DNA of 64,000 nt from Streptomyces tanashiensis (GCF_014648895.1 NZ_BMRZ01000002.1:744001-808000); one strand, 5' to 3'. Counted from the stretch's first letter, positions 9,597 through 18,510 are shown. Notes: generated by a model not told the origin, from the sequence alone. Numbers and translations are program-made.

Positions 9597-10582
9597 TCCT
9601 CGCTCTTTCCGAAGCCCGTGATCCGCCCCTGGATCAGCGTCACTCCGACGATCAGGGCCGTGAGGACGAAGGAGCCGGCCGATCCGAGACCGTAGTTCTG
9701 GGCGCCCATCGCGGTGTCGTGGAGGTACATCATCGGGGTCTTCACCGGCGCGGTGCCCGATCCGGACATGCCGCCGCCGAACAGGTTGTAGAACTCGTCG
9801 AACGCCTGGAAGGCCGCGATGAACATCAGCATCAGGACGGCCACCGAGGTGTTGCGCAGCATCGGCAGGGTGATCCGGCGCAGCAGACGCAGCCCGGTGG
9901 CTCCGTCCAGGGCCGCGGCCTCGTAGACCTCCTTCGGGATCGCCTGCAGGCCGGCGAGGAAGAGCACCATGTAGAAGCCGACCTGGAGCCACAGGCGCAG
10001 GGTCACCAGGGCGATCCAGTACAGCGGGGGATCACCGGCCTGCAGCCAGGGGACGGCCTCCATCCCGAACCAGCCGCCGATCATGTTGGCGATGCCCGCC
10101 GGCATTCCGCTGAACAGGGACATCTTCCACACCAGCGAGGCCGCGACGTAGGAGACGGCGGCCGGGATCAGGAACGCGGTCCGCAGGACGGCCCGGCCCC
10201 GTCGGATCCGGTTCACGAGGAGGGCGAGACCGAGGGAGGCGGCGAACGTGATCGGCACGATGAAGAGGGTGAACAGCAGGATCTTGCTCAGCGAGTTCCG
10301 GAAGACGGCGTCGCCGAGCAGCTGTCGGTAGTTGTCGAGCCCCACCCAGTGGCCGAGCGCGATGGTGCCCTGGGCGTCGCTGAGGCTGAGGAGGAAGCTC
10401 CAGCCGATGGCGATGTACTTGAACACTCCGAGGCCGATCAGCATCGGAGCCGTGAGCAGGGCGAACGCGCCCCAGGAGCGCAGGTCGGCGCGGCGACGGC
10501 GGGCCCGGGCGGGGCCCCGCGGTGTGTCCGCGGGGCGCCCTGCTCGCTCGGAGCGTGGAGCGGTGTGCGTGGTGGCGTTCAT
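9593..10582 (-). CDS. Sugar ABC transporter permease (MalF type)
   Basis: Partner membrane subunit of the CUT1 importer, 329 aa. A basic, disordered N-terminus of about 35 residues (ARARRRRADLRSW) precedes six predicted helices. The ATPase-docking loop is EVYEAAALDGATGLRLLRRI. The ATG at 10582 overlaps the TGA of the upstream binding-protein gene (ATGA), and the stop overlaps the next permease start, so the three genes form one tightly coupled operon. Confidence 0.92.
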   Translation of the reverse strand: MNATTHTAPRSERAGRPADTPRGPARARRRRADLRSWGAFALLTAPMLIGLGVFKYIAIGWSFLLSLSDAQGTIALGHWVGLDNYRQLLGDAVFRNSLSKILLFTLFIVPITFAASLGLALLVNRIRRGRAVLRTAFLIPAAVSYVAASLVWKMSLFSGMPAGIANMIGGWFGMEAVPWLQAGDPPLYWIALVTLRLWLQVGFYMVLFLAGLQAIPKEVYEAAALDGATGLRLLRRITLPMLRNTSVAVLMLMFIAAFQAFDEFYNLFGGGMSGSGTAPVKTPMMYLHDTAMGAQNYGLGSAGSFVLTALIVGVTLIQGRITGFGKSEE

Positions 10583-11850
10583 CAGGACAGCTGCTTGTCC
10601 ACGGCCAGCTGGGCCTGCTTGGCCGCGTCGGCCAGCAGTGCGGCGGCGTCTCCCTGACCGGTGACGATCTTCGCGGCGGCGGCGCTGAACGGGGTGCCGG
10701 ATGCGGAGTCCCAGGTGTTGGGGTTGATCCTGCCGTACTTGGCGGCCAGCTCGACGGCCTCCTTGGCGGTGCCCTTGCTGAGCTTGGCGGCCGTGGCGGC
10801 GACGGACTTGCGCGGCGGGACGTGGAAGCCGTAGCTCTCGGACCAGTCCTGCTGGAGCTTGGTCTGATCGATCCAGAGCCACTTGACGAACTTCTTGGCC
10901 GCGTCGACGTTCTTGCCCTTGGCGTTGACGCAGCTAGTCCAGCCGCCGACCCGCACGACCGGGGTGCCGCCGGCCTTGAAGGCGGGCCACGGCAGGATGC
11001 CGAAGTCGTCGCCGAGCGCGTCCTCTATGGCGGGCATGGCCCAGAGCCCGGACCACTGGATCGGCGCGACACCCTGGACGAAGGCCGAGGGGTCCCACCA
11101 GTCGGTGGTGAAGCCGAGCAGCAGGGACTTGTCGTCGTGGAAGCGCTTGAGGGCCGAGACGGCCTCGACGGCCTGGGGGGTGGCGAAGCCGATCTTGCCG
11201 TCGGCGACCAGCTCGCCGCCGTTGGAGAGCAGCGAGAGGGCTGGCATCTCGCCGACACCGTCGTTGCCGACGAACAGGCCCTTGGTCTTCTTGGTGGTCA
11301 GCGCCCTGGCGGCGGCGACGAGGGCGTCGAAGGTGGTGGGCGGCGCGATCCCCGCCTTGGCGAGGACGCTCTTGCGGTAGTACATCATCATGACGTCGTC
11401 GATCATCTTGACGCCGTAGAGCTTCCCGTCGACGGTCACCCCGTCGCGGCCGGTCTGGTTGAAGTCGTTCTTGACGCTGCCGTACTCCGCGTCCAGGGCG
11501 GCGACCTGGCCGCGGCGGGCGAGCCCCTGGGTGAAGTCGCCGTGCTCGAAGACGTCGGGCGCCGCGTCGGTGAGCAGCGACGCGTTGAGCTTGGCCGTGT
11601 AGTCGCCGGGCACCCAGGTGACCTTGACGGCGATGTCCGGGTTCGCCTTGGTGAACTCGGTGGCGTAGCGGGTCAGGGCCTGCTGGGTGCCGGCCTCGCC
11701 GTAGGCGTGGGACCAGACGTTCAGGGTGGTCTTCGCCCCGGAGGACCCGCCGGTCGGGCTGCTGGTACAGCCGATCGCCGTACCGGCGACGAAGAGGAGG
11801 GATCCGCCGAGGAATCCTCTACGGCTAAGCTGGGCTCTCTGTCCGCTCAT
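10582..11850 (-). CDS. Sugar ABC transporter substrate-binding lipoprotein
   Basis: Extracellular solute-binding protein of family 1, 422 aa, which captures the sugar for the two downstream permeases. The N-terminus has a twin-arginine-like SRRGFLGG followed by a hydrophobic stretch and a lipobox ending TAIGC, so it is probably an exported, lipid-anchored protein. The body has the family pattern (TLNVWSHAYGE, WVPGDYTAKLNASLLTDAAPDVFEHG). It is the first gene of the transporter operon. The 179 bp in front should hold the promoter. The ligand cannot be read from the sequence; the context suggests a galacto- or manno-oligosaccharide. Confidence 0.92.
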   Translation of the reverse strand: MSGQRAQLSRRGFLGGSLLFVAGTAIGCTSSPTGGSSGAKTTLNVWSHAYGEAGTQQALTRYATEFTKANPDIAVKVTWVPGDYTAKLNASLLTDAAPDVFEHGDFTQGLARRGQVAALDAEYGSVKNDFNQTGRDGVTVDGKLYGVKMIDDVMMMYYRKSVLAKAGIAPPTTFDALVAAARALTTKKTKGLFVGNDGVGEMPALSLLSNGGELVADGKIGFATPQAVEAVSALKRFHDDKSLLLGFTTDWWDPSAFVQGVAPIQWSGLWAMPAIEDALGDDFGILPWPAFKAGGTPVVRVGGWTSCVNAKGKNVDAAKKFVKWLWIDQTKLQQDWSESYGFHVPPRKSVAATAAKLSKGTAKEAVELAAKYGRINPNTWDSASGTPFSAAAAKIVTGQGDAAALLADAAKQAQLAVDKQLS

Positions 11851-11967
11851 GTCGCTTCCTTGCGTGGTGATGTGGGCGTGCGGGTTGTGTTGTCCGGCGG
11901 GGCCGGTGTCCGACGTTCACGGCTGGCAGGCAGTGACGGACATCGGTCACGTCGGTGACGTGGGCCG

Positions 11968-11987
11968 GTGACCGGGAATCCGGTCAC
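11968..11987. terminator. Hairpin between the ROK gene and the importer operon
   Basis: GTGACCGG at 11968-11975 and CCGGTCAC at 11980-11987 form a perfect 8-bp stem with a GAAT loop, just past the stop of the ROK gene and before the importer operon on the same strand. There is no U-run. It may terminate the repressor transcript or be an operator for the importer. Confidence 0.45.
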
Positions 11988-12029
11988 GCGGCGTTCATGG
12001 GGTGACCTTCGTCGCGGTCCGCGGTGCCC

Positions 12030-13187
12030 TCACGGGAAGAGCGCCTGGATGCTGACGACGGCCGCCGCTCGGGACCATTCCTCCCAGGGGAGGGGCCGCA
12101 GGGTCAGCGGGCACTTCGCGGCCGCCTTGAAGCAGTGCGCGGCGTACGCCTCCCTGATGTGCACTCCGAAGAGGTCGTAGGTGTCGAGTCCTTCGCCGGT
12201 GACGACGACGCGTTCGGGCCCCAGGAGGCTCACGAGATTGGCGATGCCGACACCGATGGCCTTGCCGGCCCGGGCGAAGGCCTCCCGCGCGGCGGGGTCT
12301 CCTTCGCGGGCGAGGCGGACCGTGCCGTCGAAGTCGAGGTCGGTGCTGCCGGTGGCCCGGCGGACCGTGCCGAGGATGGCGTCGCTGGACGCGATGGCCT
12401 CGACACAGCCGATCGAGCCGCAGTGGCAGCGCGGTCCCGCCGGATCGACACTGATGTGGCCCATCTCGCCGGCCACTCCGTAGGCGCCCTCGACCAGGCG
12501 GCCGTTGACGACGATCCCGGAGCCGATGCCCGCGCCGATGGTGACGAGCGCGAAGTACTCGGTCCCGATGCCGTCGCCGAACCAGTGCTCCGCGACGGTC
12601 AGGGCTTTGACGTCGTTGGCGATCGTGACGCTCAGCCCGGTGGCACGGGCCACGGTCTCGGCCAGCGGCACGTCGCGCCAGCCGGGGAGCACCGAGTAGC
12701 GCACGCGCCCACCGGGGCGGTCGACGTCACCGGAGACGGCGATGCCCACGTGTCGCGTTCGGGAACGGAACTCGGGCTGTGCGTCGAGGAGTTCGTCGAC
12801 GAGGTCGGCGATCAGGGCGCACACGGCCGTCGGGCCGCGGTCGTCCAGCGGGCGGCTCGCGTGGACACGGGGTCGGGACCGCAGGTCGCAGACCGTGCCG
12901 TACAGGGTGTCGGCACTGATCTTCACTCCGACGAAGAATTCCCGGTCGGGGGTGACCGACAGCGGGTTCACCGGGCGTCCGGCTCCTGGCGCGGTGCGCT
13001 CGGGTGGGAGTTCGTGCAGGTAGCCGTCGTCGATCAGGGGCCTGGCGGCCTTGGTCACCGCGGTCGACGACAGCCCGGTGCGGCGGGCCAGTTCGACCCG
13101 GCTGAGCGGGCTCTCGGCCAACAGCAGGCTCAGGATGGCGGTTTCGGCCGGAGCGGTGACCAACGGCCGTGTCTGGTTCGGAAACAC
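12030..13187 (-). CDS. ROK-family transcriptional repressor
   Basis: Likely sugar-responsive repressor of this locus, 385 aa from the GTG at 13187. Residues 10-70 are a MarR-like winged helix (ETAILSLLLAESPLSRVELARRTGLSSTAVTKAARPL). The rest is the ROK sugar-kinase-like sensor domain with the zinc signature CHCGSIGCVE and DRPGGRVRYSVLPGW. The track-longest start at 13301 lies in an AT-rich promoter region and reads non-coding residues, so I chose the GTG that gives a family-like VFPNQTRPL opening, although no clear ribosome-binding site precedes it. It is divergent from the GH36 gene and upstream of the importer on the same strand, an ideal place for a local regulator. Confidence 0.88.
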   Translation of the reverse strand: MFPNQTRPLVTAPAETAILSLLLAESPLSRVELARRTGLSSTAVTKAARPLIDDGYLHELPPERTAPGAGRPVNPLSVTPDREFFVGVKISADTLYGTVCDLRSRPRVHASRPLDDRGPTAVCALIADLVDELLDAQPEFRSRTRHVGIAVSGDVDRPGGRVRYSVLPGWRDVPLAETVARATGLSVTIANDVKALTVAEHWFGDGIGTEYFALVTIGAGIGSGIVVNGRLVEGAYGVAGEMGHISVDPAGPRCHCGSIGCVEAIASSDAILGTVRRATGSTDLDFDGTVRLAREGDPAAREAFARAGKAIGVGIANLVSLLGPERVVVTGEGLDTYDLFGVHIREAYAAHCFKAAAKCPLTLRPLPWEEWSRAAAVVSIQALFP

Positions 13188-13347
13188 GGCGGCAACGTAC
13201 CGGTAAATAAATAAGTTCGTCCAGTATTGATTTTCGCGAACCGCCACCCCTACCCTCGGGTCACTTCCGCGTCTCCGGACGCCTGGACGACGGCCGCCCA
13301 CCCTTCGCGCCGATCCTCACCGCCCTGACACCTTGCTGGGATCACTC
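13188..13347. promoter_or_regulatory. Divergent promoter region between ROK and GH36
   Basis: 160 bp separating the divergent ROK repressor and GH36 genes. Positions 13202-13240 are strikingly AT-rich for this genome (GTAAATAAATAAG ... CAGTATTGATTTT). AT-rich sites of this kind are typical ROK operators and -10 regions, so repressor binding here could control both genes. No exact dyad could be fixed by eye. Confidence 0.5.
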
Positions 13348-15465
13348 GTGCCTCGAACGTCTTCGACCGTCTCGTTCGACCGCGCCCTCGGGCTCGCGGT
13401 CCTCCGGACCCCCCACAGCATGTACGCCGTACGCCTCGGCGCCGACGGCAGCCCCCGGCATCTGCACTGGGGGCCCGCGCTCGACGCCGCAGACCTCGCG
13501 GCCCTGCCCGACGCGACCACACCCGCGGACAGCAGCTTCGAGGCCGACGCCGCCCCGGACGAACTCGCCCCGCAGACCGGAGCCCGCTTCGGGCCCGCGG
13601 GCCTCCAGGTCCGCTTCGCCGACGGCACGCGGGGCGCCCAGTGGCACTTCGCCGGCCACCACGTCGAGGGCGGCGAGCTGCGCCTTCGCCTCGCCGACCG
13701 CCATTACCCGCTGGCCGCCGAGCTCTGCTACCGGGTCCACCCCGACAGCGACGTCATCGAACGCTGGACGGAACTCACGCACACGGGGACGGCGGACTCC
13801 GGTCCGATCGCGGTCGACCGGCTGGACTCCGCCTCCTGGACGGCGCCGTCCCTGCCCGACCACCGGCTCAGCCATCTCGTCGGCGGCTGGAACAGCGAGT
13901 TCCAGCTGCACCGCGACCGGCTCCCGGTCGCCGAGACCGTCCTCACCAGCCGCCGCGGCGTCACCAGCCACCACGCCAACCCCTGGCTCGCCCTCGACGA
14001 CGGCACCGCCGGCGAGGAGGACGGCGAGGTCTGGAGCACCGCCCTGGCCTGGAGCGGAAGCTGGCGCATCACCGTGCACCGGGACCCGGTCGGCCGCACC
14101 ACCTGGACCGGCGGCTTCGGCCACGAGGGGGTCGGCTGGACGCTCGGCCCGGGCGACACCCTGCGCACCCCGGTCTTCGCGGGCCTGTACACCGACGGCG
14201 GCTTCGGTGCCGCGAGCCGCACCTGGCACACGTACCTCCGCGCCCACGTGCTCCCCTCCCCCGAGCGGGACCGGCCCGTCCTCTACAACTCGTGGGAAGC
14301 CACCGGCTTCGGCATCGACCACCCCGGACAGCTGCACCTGGCCCGCCTCGCCGCCCGCCTGGGAGCGGAGCTCTTCGTGGTGGACGACGGATGGTTCGGC
14401 GCGCGCACCAGCGACCGGGCGGGCCTCGGCGACTGGACGCCCCGGCCCTCCGCCTTCCCCGACGGCCTGCGGCCGCTCGCCGACGAGGTGCACCGACTGG
14501 GCATGGACTTCGGGCTGTGGGTCGAGCCGGAGATGGTCAACCGCGACAGCGACCTCTACCGCGCCCATCCGGACTGGGTCGTCCACACACCGACCCGGGA
14601 CGCCACCGAGCTCCGCAATCAGCTCATGCTGAACTTCGGCCGTCCCGAGGTCGAGGCGTGGGCGCTGCGGACCCTCGACCGGCTGGTCCGCGACCATGCC
14701 GTCGACTGGCTCAAGTGGGACGCCAACCGAGTGGTCACCGAGGCGGGTTGGCCGGGACATCCCGACCCCGACCGGCTGTGGATCGACCACACCCGCGCCG
14801 TCTACCGCATCATGGACCGCCTCCGCGCCGACCACCCCGGCCTGCGGATCGAGGCCTGCGCGGGCGGCGGCGGCCGGGTCGACCTCGGCATCCTCGCCCG
14901 CACCGACCAGGCCTGGACCTCCGACAACACCGACCCCGTCGACCGGATCGGCATCCAGCACGGCTTCAGCCAGCTCTTCCCCGCGCAGGCCATGGCCGCC
15001 TGGGTCACCGACAGCCCCAACGTCACCACCGGCCGTGCCACTCCCCTGCGCTTCCGCTTCCACGTGGCGATGGCCGGGGCGCTCGGCCTCGGCGGAGACC
15101 TCACCCACTGGTCCGAGGAGGAACTCGACGAGGCGGCGGAGCTCGTCGCCCGCTACAAGGACATCCGCCCCCTCGTCCAGCACGGGCGGCAGCACCGCCT
15201 GAGCGGCCCCGGCGGCGTGACGGGCGTGCACTACGCCTCCGAGGACGGCGCCGAACACGCCGTTCTCGCCTGGCGCCCCACGACCCGCTTCGGCCACCCG
15301 CCCACGGCACTCGCCCTGCCGGCCCTGGACCCCGCGGCCCGGTACCTCGACCTGGACACCGGCACTCCGCACAGCGGAGCCGCCCTGGTACGGCACGGCA
15401 TCGACCTCGCCCTGCCCGAGGGCGACTACGCCAGCCGGCTGATCCGTCTTCGCCGGACCGCCTGA
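13348..15465 (+). CDS. Alpha-galactosidase, glycoside hydrolase family 36
   Basis: Removes terminal alpha-galactose, for example side chains of galactomannan or raffinose-type sugars. About 705 aa from the GTG at 13348, which has GGGA about 8 nt upstream; the longer TTG start at 13333 is less likely. GH36 signatures are all present: FVVDDGWFG, DFGLWVEPEMVN, WLKWDANR with the nucleophile Asp, RIEACAGGGGRVD, and TSDNTDPVDR with the acid/base Asp. There is no signal peptide. It is transcribed away from the ROK repressor and followed by a strong terminator at 15542. Confidence 0.95.
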   Translation: MPRTSSTVSFDRALGLAVLRTPHSMYAVRLGADGSPRHLHWGPALDAADLAALPDATTPADSSFEADAAPDELAPQTGARFGPAGLQVRFADGTRGAQWHFAGHHVEGGELRLRLADRHYPLAAELCYRVHPDSDVIERWTELTHTGTADSGPIAVDRLDSASWTAPSLPDHRLSHLVGGWNSEFQLHRDRLPVAETVLTSRRGVTSHHANPWLALDDGTAGEEDGEVWSTALAWSGSWRITVHRDPVGRTTWTGGFGHEGVGWTLGPGDTLRTPVFAGLYTDGGFGAASRTWHTYLRAHVLPSPERDRPVLYNSWEATGFGIDHPGQLHLARLAARLGAELFVVDDGWFGARTSDRAGLGDWTPRPSAFPDGLRPLADEVHRLGMDFGLWVEPEMVNRDSDLYRAHPDWVVHTPTRDATELRNQLMLNFGRPEVEAWALRTLDRLVRDHAVDWLKWDANRVVTEAGWPGHPDPDRLWIDHTRAVYRIMDRLRADHPGLRIEACAGGGGRVDLGILARTDQAWTSDNTDPVDRIGIQHGFSQLFPAQAMAAWVTDSPNVTTGRATPLRFRFHVAMAGALGLGGDLTHWSEEELDEAAELVARYKDIRPLVQHGRQHRLSGPGGVTGVHYASEDGAEHAVLAWRPTTRFGHPPTALALPALDPAARYLDLDTGTPHSGAALVRHGIDLALPEGDYASRLIRLRRTA

Positions 15466-15541
15466 GCATCAGAGGTGCGGCGCCCCATGGGGCGAACGCG
15501 GGCGAGGACGCCGGCCGGCTCGTCGGACGTGCGACGGCCCA

Positions 15542-15577
15542 CGAGACCACCTCCGGGTCGCCCCGGAGGTGGTCTCG
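15542..15577. terminator. Strong hairpin terminator after GH36
   Basis: A 16-bp perfect stem: CGAGACCACCTCCGGG at 15542-15557 pairs with CCCGGAGGTGGTCTCG at 15562-15577 around a 4-nt TCGC loop. There is no U-tail, which is common for Streptomyces terminators. It separates the sugar locus from the lanthipeptide genes. Confidence 0.8.
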
Positions 15578-15686
15578 GCTGATCCCGGTCGCGGACCGCC
15601 GCCAGAACCGCCTCCCTGCCTGCCGGTCCTGGCGTCCGGCGGGCGAGAGGGTGGTGGCGGCCCACCACCCCCTGTGAGGAGATCCC

Positions 15687-18287
15687 GTGCTCGAAGGCTT
15701 CGGCGAAGCGCTCGCGGACCGGGAGTACTACCTGCCGCTGCCCAGCGTGGCCGACCCCGGTCCGCGTTTCGCTCCCGGCGACGTGCCGTCAGGTCTGCGC
15801 GGTTCCGCCCAGGGCATCTGGACGGTCTGGGGCGGTCCGCGGACCGGGCTCGCCGAGCAGGGCTGGAAGATCCACGTGTCGGCGCGCCTGGACCGCGCGC
15901 AGCACGTGCTCGACACGGTCGCCGCGATCTGCTTCTCCGAAGGCGTGCCCTTCAAGCACCTGAGCGCCCGGCTCTTCTTCCTGTTCCTCCATCACAAGCA
16001 CGCCGCGCGTGCCCAGGCGGGCAAGTTCTGCGCCGTCTACCCGCCGGACACGGCGACCGCCCGACGGCTGCTCGAGCGCCTGCGCGCCGCGCTCGACGGG
16101 GAGGAGGGGCCGTACGTCCTCACCGACCGGCGCTTTCGCGACTCGCGGACGGTTCACTACCGCTACGGCTCCTTCGACGGCGCCCGCAGCCGGCTCCGGG
16201 CCGACGGCACCCGGGAGGGCCTGATCCGCGACGGCTCCGGCAGCGAGGTCGTGGACTCGCGGCTGCCCGCCTTCCACCTGCCCGCGGGGATCACGGACCC
16301 CTTCGTCGAGCAGGAGGTGCAGCCGCACGCGGGCCCGATCCTGATCCGCGACTACGAGGTGACCCGCGCGGTGCGTCTGAGCAACGCCGGTGGCGCCTAC
16401 CGGGCCCGCGACCGGCGGACCGGCCGCACCGTCTTCCTCAAGGAGGCCCGCGCCCACAACGGCCTGGTCTTCGACGGGACCGACGCGCGGCAGCGGCTGC
16501 GGCACGAGTACGACGTGCTGCGCGAGGTGCACGCGGCCGCCCCCGGGGTGGGTCCGGAGCCGCTGGACCACTTCACGGAGTGGGAGCACGACTTCCTCGT
16601 CACCGAGTACGTCGAGGGCATGCCTCTGGTGGGCTGGCTGAGCCGGTCCTCCCCGCTGGCCCGCGCCGACCGCACGGCCGAGTCCGTCGCCGCGTACTAC
16701 GAGGCGTGCCGGCGGCTGCTGGCCGCGCTGGACTCCTCCCTCGAGCGGCTGCACGCCGCCGGATACCGGTTCGGTGACCTCAGCCTGGGCAATGTCCTGG
16801 TCACGCCGGAGGGCGGGGTCCGTCTCGTGGACTTCGAGGCGGCATCGGCGCTGTCCGCCGCCCCGTCCAGGATGGGCACTCCGGGGTTCACGCCGCCGCC
16901 CGGCCTGCGCCGGGCCGACACCGATCCGCTGCTCCAGGACCGGTACGGCACGTCGGCGGTCGCCCTCGCCTTCCTGGCACCGTTCCACGAGATCGCCGAG
17001 CACGCGCCCGCCAACCTCTCACTCCTGCGCCGCGATCTGGCGGACGTGGCTCCGCCGCAGGACCTGTGGCAGCGGGCGACCGCCTTCCACCTGGCGGAGG
17101 ACCGGGCGCGGGAGCAGAACGGTCCCGACGGCCCGTCCTCCCCCGTCGAGCCGGACACCGATCCGCGGGGCCGCCTCACCCGGCTGGCCGACGAGGTGGC
17201 CGCGGGTCTCCTTGAGATGGCTGACGCCGACCGGCCGGACTGGGCCTTCCCGCCGTCGCCCGAGGCGTTCCGGACCAACAACGTGTGCCTGGCCTACGGC
17301 ACGGCCGGGGTGGTGCACGCCCTGCACCGCGCCGGGTTCGAGGTGCCGGAGGAGATCCGCGAACGGCTGCGCCGCGACACGCTGGCGCTGCGCGACGCAC
17401 TGCCCCCCGGACTGTTCGTCGGCTCGGCCGGCATCGCCCGGGTGCTGGCCGGCCTCGGCCGGCTGGACGAGGCCGTCGACCTGCTCCGGGACGCCGACGG
17501 CCACCCGCTCACCGCCTCCTGCGGCACGCTGGCCGGCGGGCGGGCCGGGGTCGGCGTGGGCTGGCTCGCGCTGCACCGGCTGACCGGGGAGAGCAGCCAC
17601 CTGGAGCGGGCCGCCGCGGCGGGGGAAGCCCTGCTGCGCACCCCCGACCTGCCGGCGACCCTCGGCGAGCACGACGCCCGCGGCCTGCTGCACGGCCGCT
17701 CCGGGCTCGCCCTCTTCCTCCACCGCCTGGCCCGCGACACCGGCGAGGACCGCTTCCTGGAGGCGGGCCGCCTGCTGCTCCACCAGGAGCTGGACCGGAC
17801 CTTTCCGCTGGACGACGGCGCCCTGTCCGTCTCCGACGACGCGCGGCTCACCCGTGCCATGCCGTACCTGGCCACGGGCGCGGCAGGCGTCGCGGCGGTG
17901 CTCACCCGCTACGTGGCCACCGCGCCGGACGAGCGCTGCGCCGCGGCACTGCCGCGGCTGGTCGCCGGCATCCGGGTCTCCTGCGCCACGAAGGAGGCAG
18001 GTCTGTACCGGGGGCTGGCCGGTCTGGCCTGGTGCCTGACCGAGCACGCCGAGCGCACCGGCACGGACGCCGCCCGCAGGGACGCCGTGCGCGCCGCGAC
18101 CGGCCTGCTGAAGTACGCCGTCCCGTATCGGCGTGGTGTGCGCTTCCTCGGAGCGGGTTCGCAGCGGTTCACGGCCGACCTCTCCAGCGGCGGGGCCGGT
18201 GTCCTGCTGGCCCTGCACCGTCTGCTGTCCGGCCCGCTCCTGACGGAGCCCCACCACGCACGTCCCCGGCTGCCGGCAGCCGCCTGA
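15687..18287 (+). CDS. lanKC: Class III lanthipeptide synthetase (LanKC)
   Basis: Three-domain enzyme (866 aa) that phosphorylates Ser/Thr in a precursor, eliminates phosphate and cyclises with Cys. Residues 1-200 are the N-terminal lyase-type region. A Ser/Thr-kinase-like domain follows, with Lys in RTVFLKEARAHNG (near 251), catalytic loop YRFGDLSLGNVLV and LVDFEAAS. Residues 480-860 are a LanC-like cyclase with the GTAGVVHAL and GLLHGRSGLALFL blocks but without the Cys-His-Cys zinc ligands of class I, II and IV, as expected for class III. ATG at 15687 is preceded by GAGGAGAT. The precursor gene follows 110 bp downstream. No exporter, protease or regulator gene is adjacent. Confidence 0.92.
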   Translation: MLEGFGEALADREYYLPLPSVADPGPRFAPGDVPSGLRGSAQGIWTVWGGPRTGLAEQGWKIHVSARLDRAQHVLDTVAAICFSEGVPFKHLSARLFFLFLHHKHAARAQAGKFCAVYPPDTATARRLLERLRAALDGEEGPYVLTDRRFRDSRTVHYRYGSFDGARSRLRADGTREGLIRDGSGSEVVDSRLPAFHLPAGITDPFVEQEVQPHAGPILIRDYEVTRAVRLSNAGGAYRARDRRTGRTVFLKEARAHNGLVFDGTDARQRLRHEYDVLREVHAAAPGVGPEPLDHFTEWEHDFLVTEYVEGMPLVGWLSRSSPLARADRTAESVAAYYEACRRLLAALDSSLERLHAAGYRFGDLSLGNVLVTPEGGVRLVDFEAASALSAAPSRMGTPGFTPPPGLRRADTDPLLQDRYGTSAVALAFLAPFHEIAEHAPANLSLLRRDLADVAPPQDLWQRATAFHLAEDRAREQNGPDGPSSPVEPDTDPRGRLTRLADEVAAGLLEMADADRPDWAFPPSPEAFRTNNVCLAYGTAGVVHALHRAGFEVPEEIRERLRRDTLALRDALPPGLFVGSAGIARVLAGLGRLDEAVDLLRDADGHPLTASCGTLAGGRAGVGVGWLALHRLTGESSHLERAAAAGEALLRTPDLPATLGEHDARGLLHGRSGLALFLHRLARDTGEDRFLEAGRLLLHQELDRTFPLDDGALSVSDDARLTRAMPYLATGAAGVAAVLTRYVATAPDERCAAALPRLVAGIRVSCATKEAGLYRGLAGLAWCLTEHAERTGTDAARRDAVRAATGLLKYAVPYRRGVRFLGAGSQRFTADLSSGGAGVLLALHRLLSGPLLTEPHHARPRLPAAA

Positions 18288-18314
18288 CGTCGCCGGACGG
18301 GCCTCCCATGAACC

Positions 18315-18347
18315 CCTCGGCACACGGTGTACACCTCCGTGCCGAGG
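18315..18347. promoter_or_regulatory. Nested palindrome between lanKC and its precursor gene
   Basis: CCTCGGCAC (18315-18323) and GTGCCGAGG (18339-18347) form a perfect 9-bp arm. Inside the loop lies a second perfect palindrome, GGTGTACACC (18326-18335). It sits 50 bp before the precursor ATG. It could be a processing or attenuation hairpin that raises precursor expression over the synthetase, or a dimeric operator (the inner palindrome is operator-like). Confidence 0.6.
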
Positions 18348-18396
18348 TATGCAGTGACCGACCGACACGCCCCCGACAGGAAAGAGGAGATCTTCC

Positions 18397-18510
18397 ATGG
18401 ACCAGATCCTCGCGCTCCAGACCCTGGACACCGAGCACGAGACCCACGCTCTCCCTCCGTGCTTCAGCGTCGCCTGGAGCATCAGCGACATCTTCCCCGA
18501 GCCGATGTAG
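18397..18510 (+). CDS. Class III lanthipeptide precursor peptide
   Basis: A 37-residue ORF too short for standard gene calling, with a good ribosome-binding site (GAGGAGA, 6 nt before the ATG). The N-terminal half MDQILALQTLDTEHE carries the ILxLQ leader helix motif by which LanKC enzymes recognise class III precursors, as in the labyrinthopeptin and SapB families. The C-terminal half, ALPPCFSVAWSISDIFPEPM, is the likely core. It has one Cys (residue 22) and Ser at 24, 28 and 30, so Cys precedes every Ser. The usual Ser-x2-Ser-x(2-5)-Cys order is absent and any ring would close in the opposite direction. It ends in an unusual acidic/Pro tail, PEPM. Confidence 0.88.
   Translation: MDQILALQTLDTEHETHALPPCFSVAWSISDIFPEPM

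Noticed and set aside
9597..9992. Longer start for the MalG-type permease
   Set aside because: The extension is an out-of-frame reading of the upstream permease; the GTG at 9596 overlapping the previous stop is the natural coupled start.
18288..18360. A peptide starting at the ATG at 18309 as a second lanthipeptide precursor
   Set aside because: The frame lacks a ribosome-binding site and a leader motif and runs across the nested palindrome; the ORF at 18397 has both.
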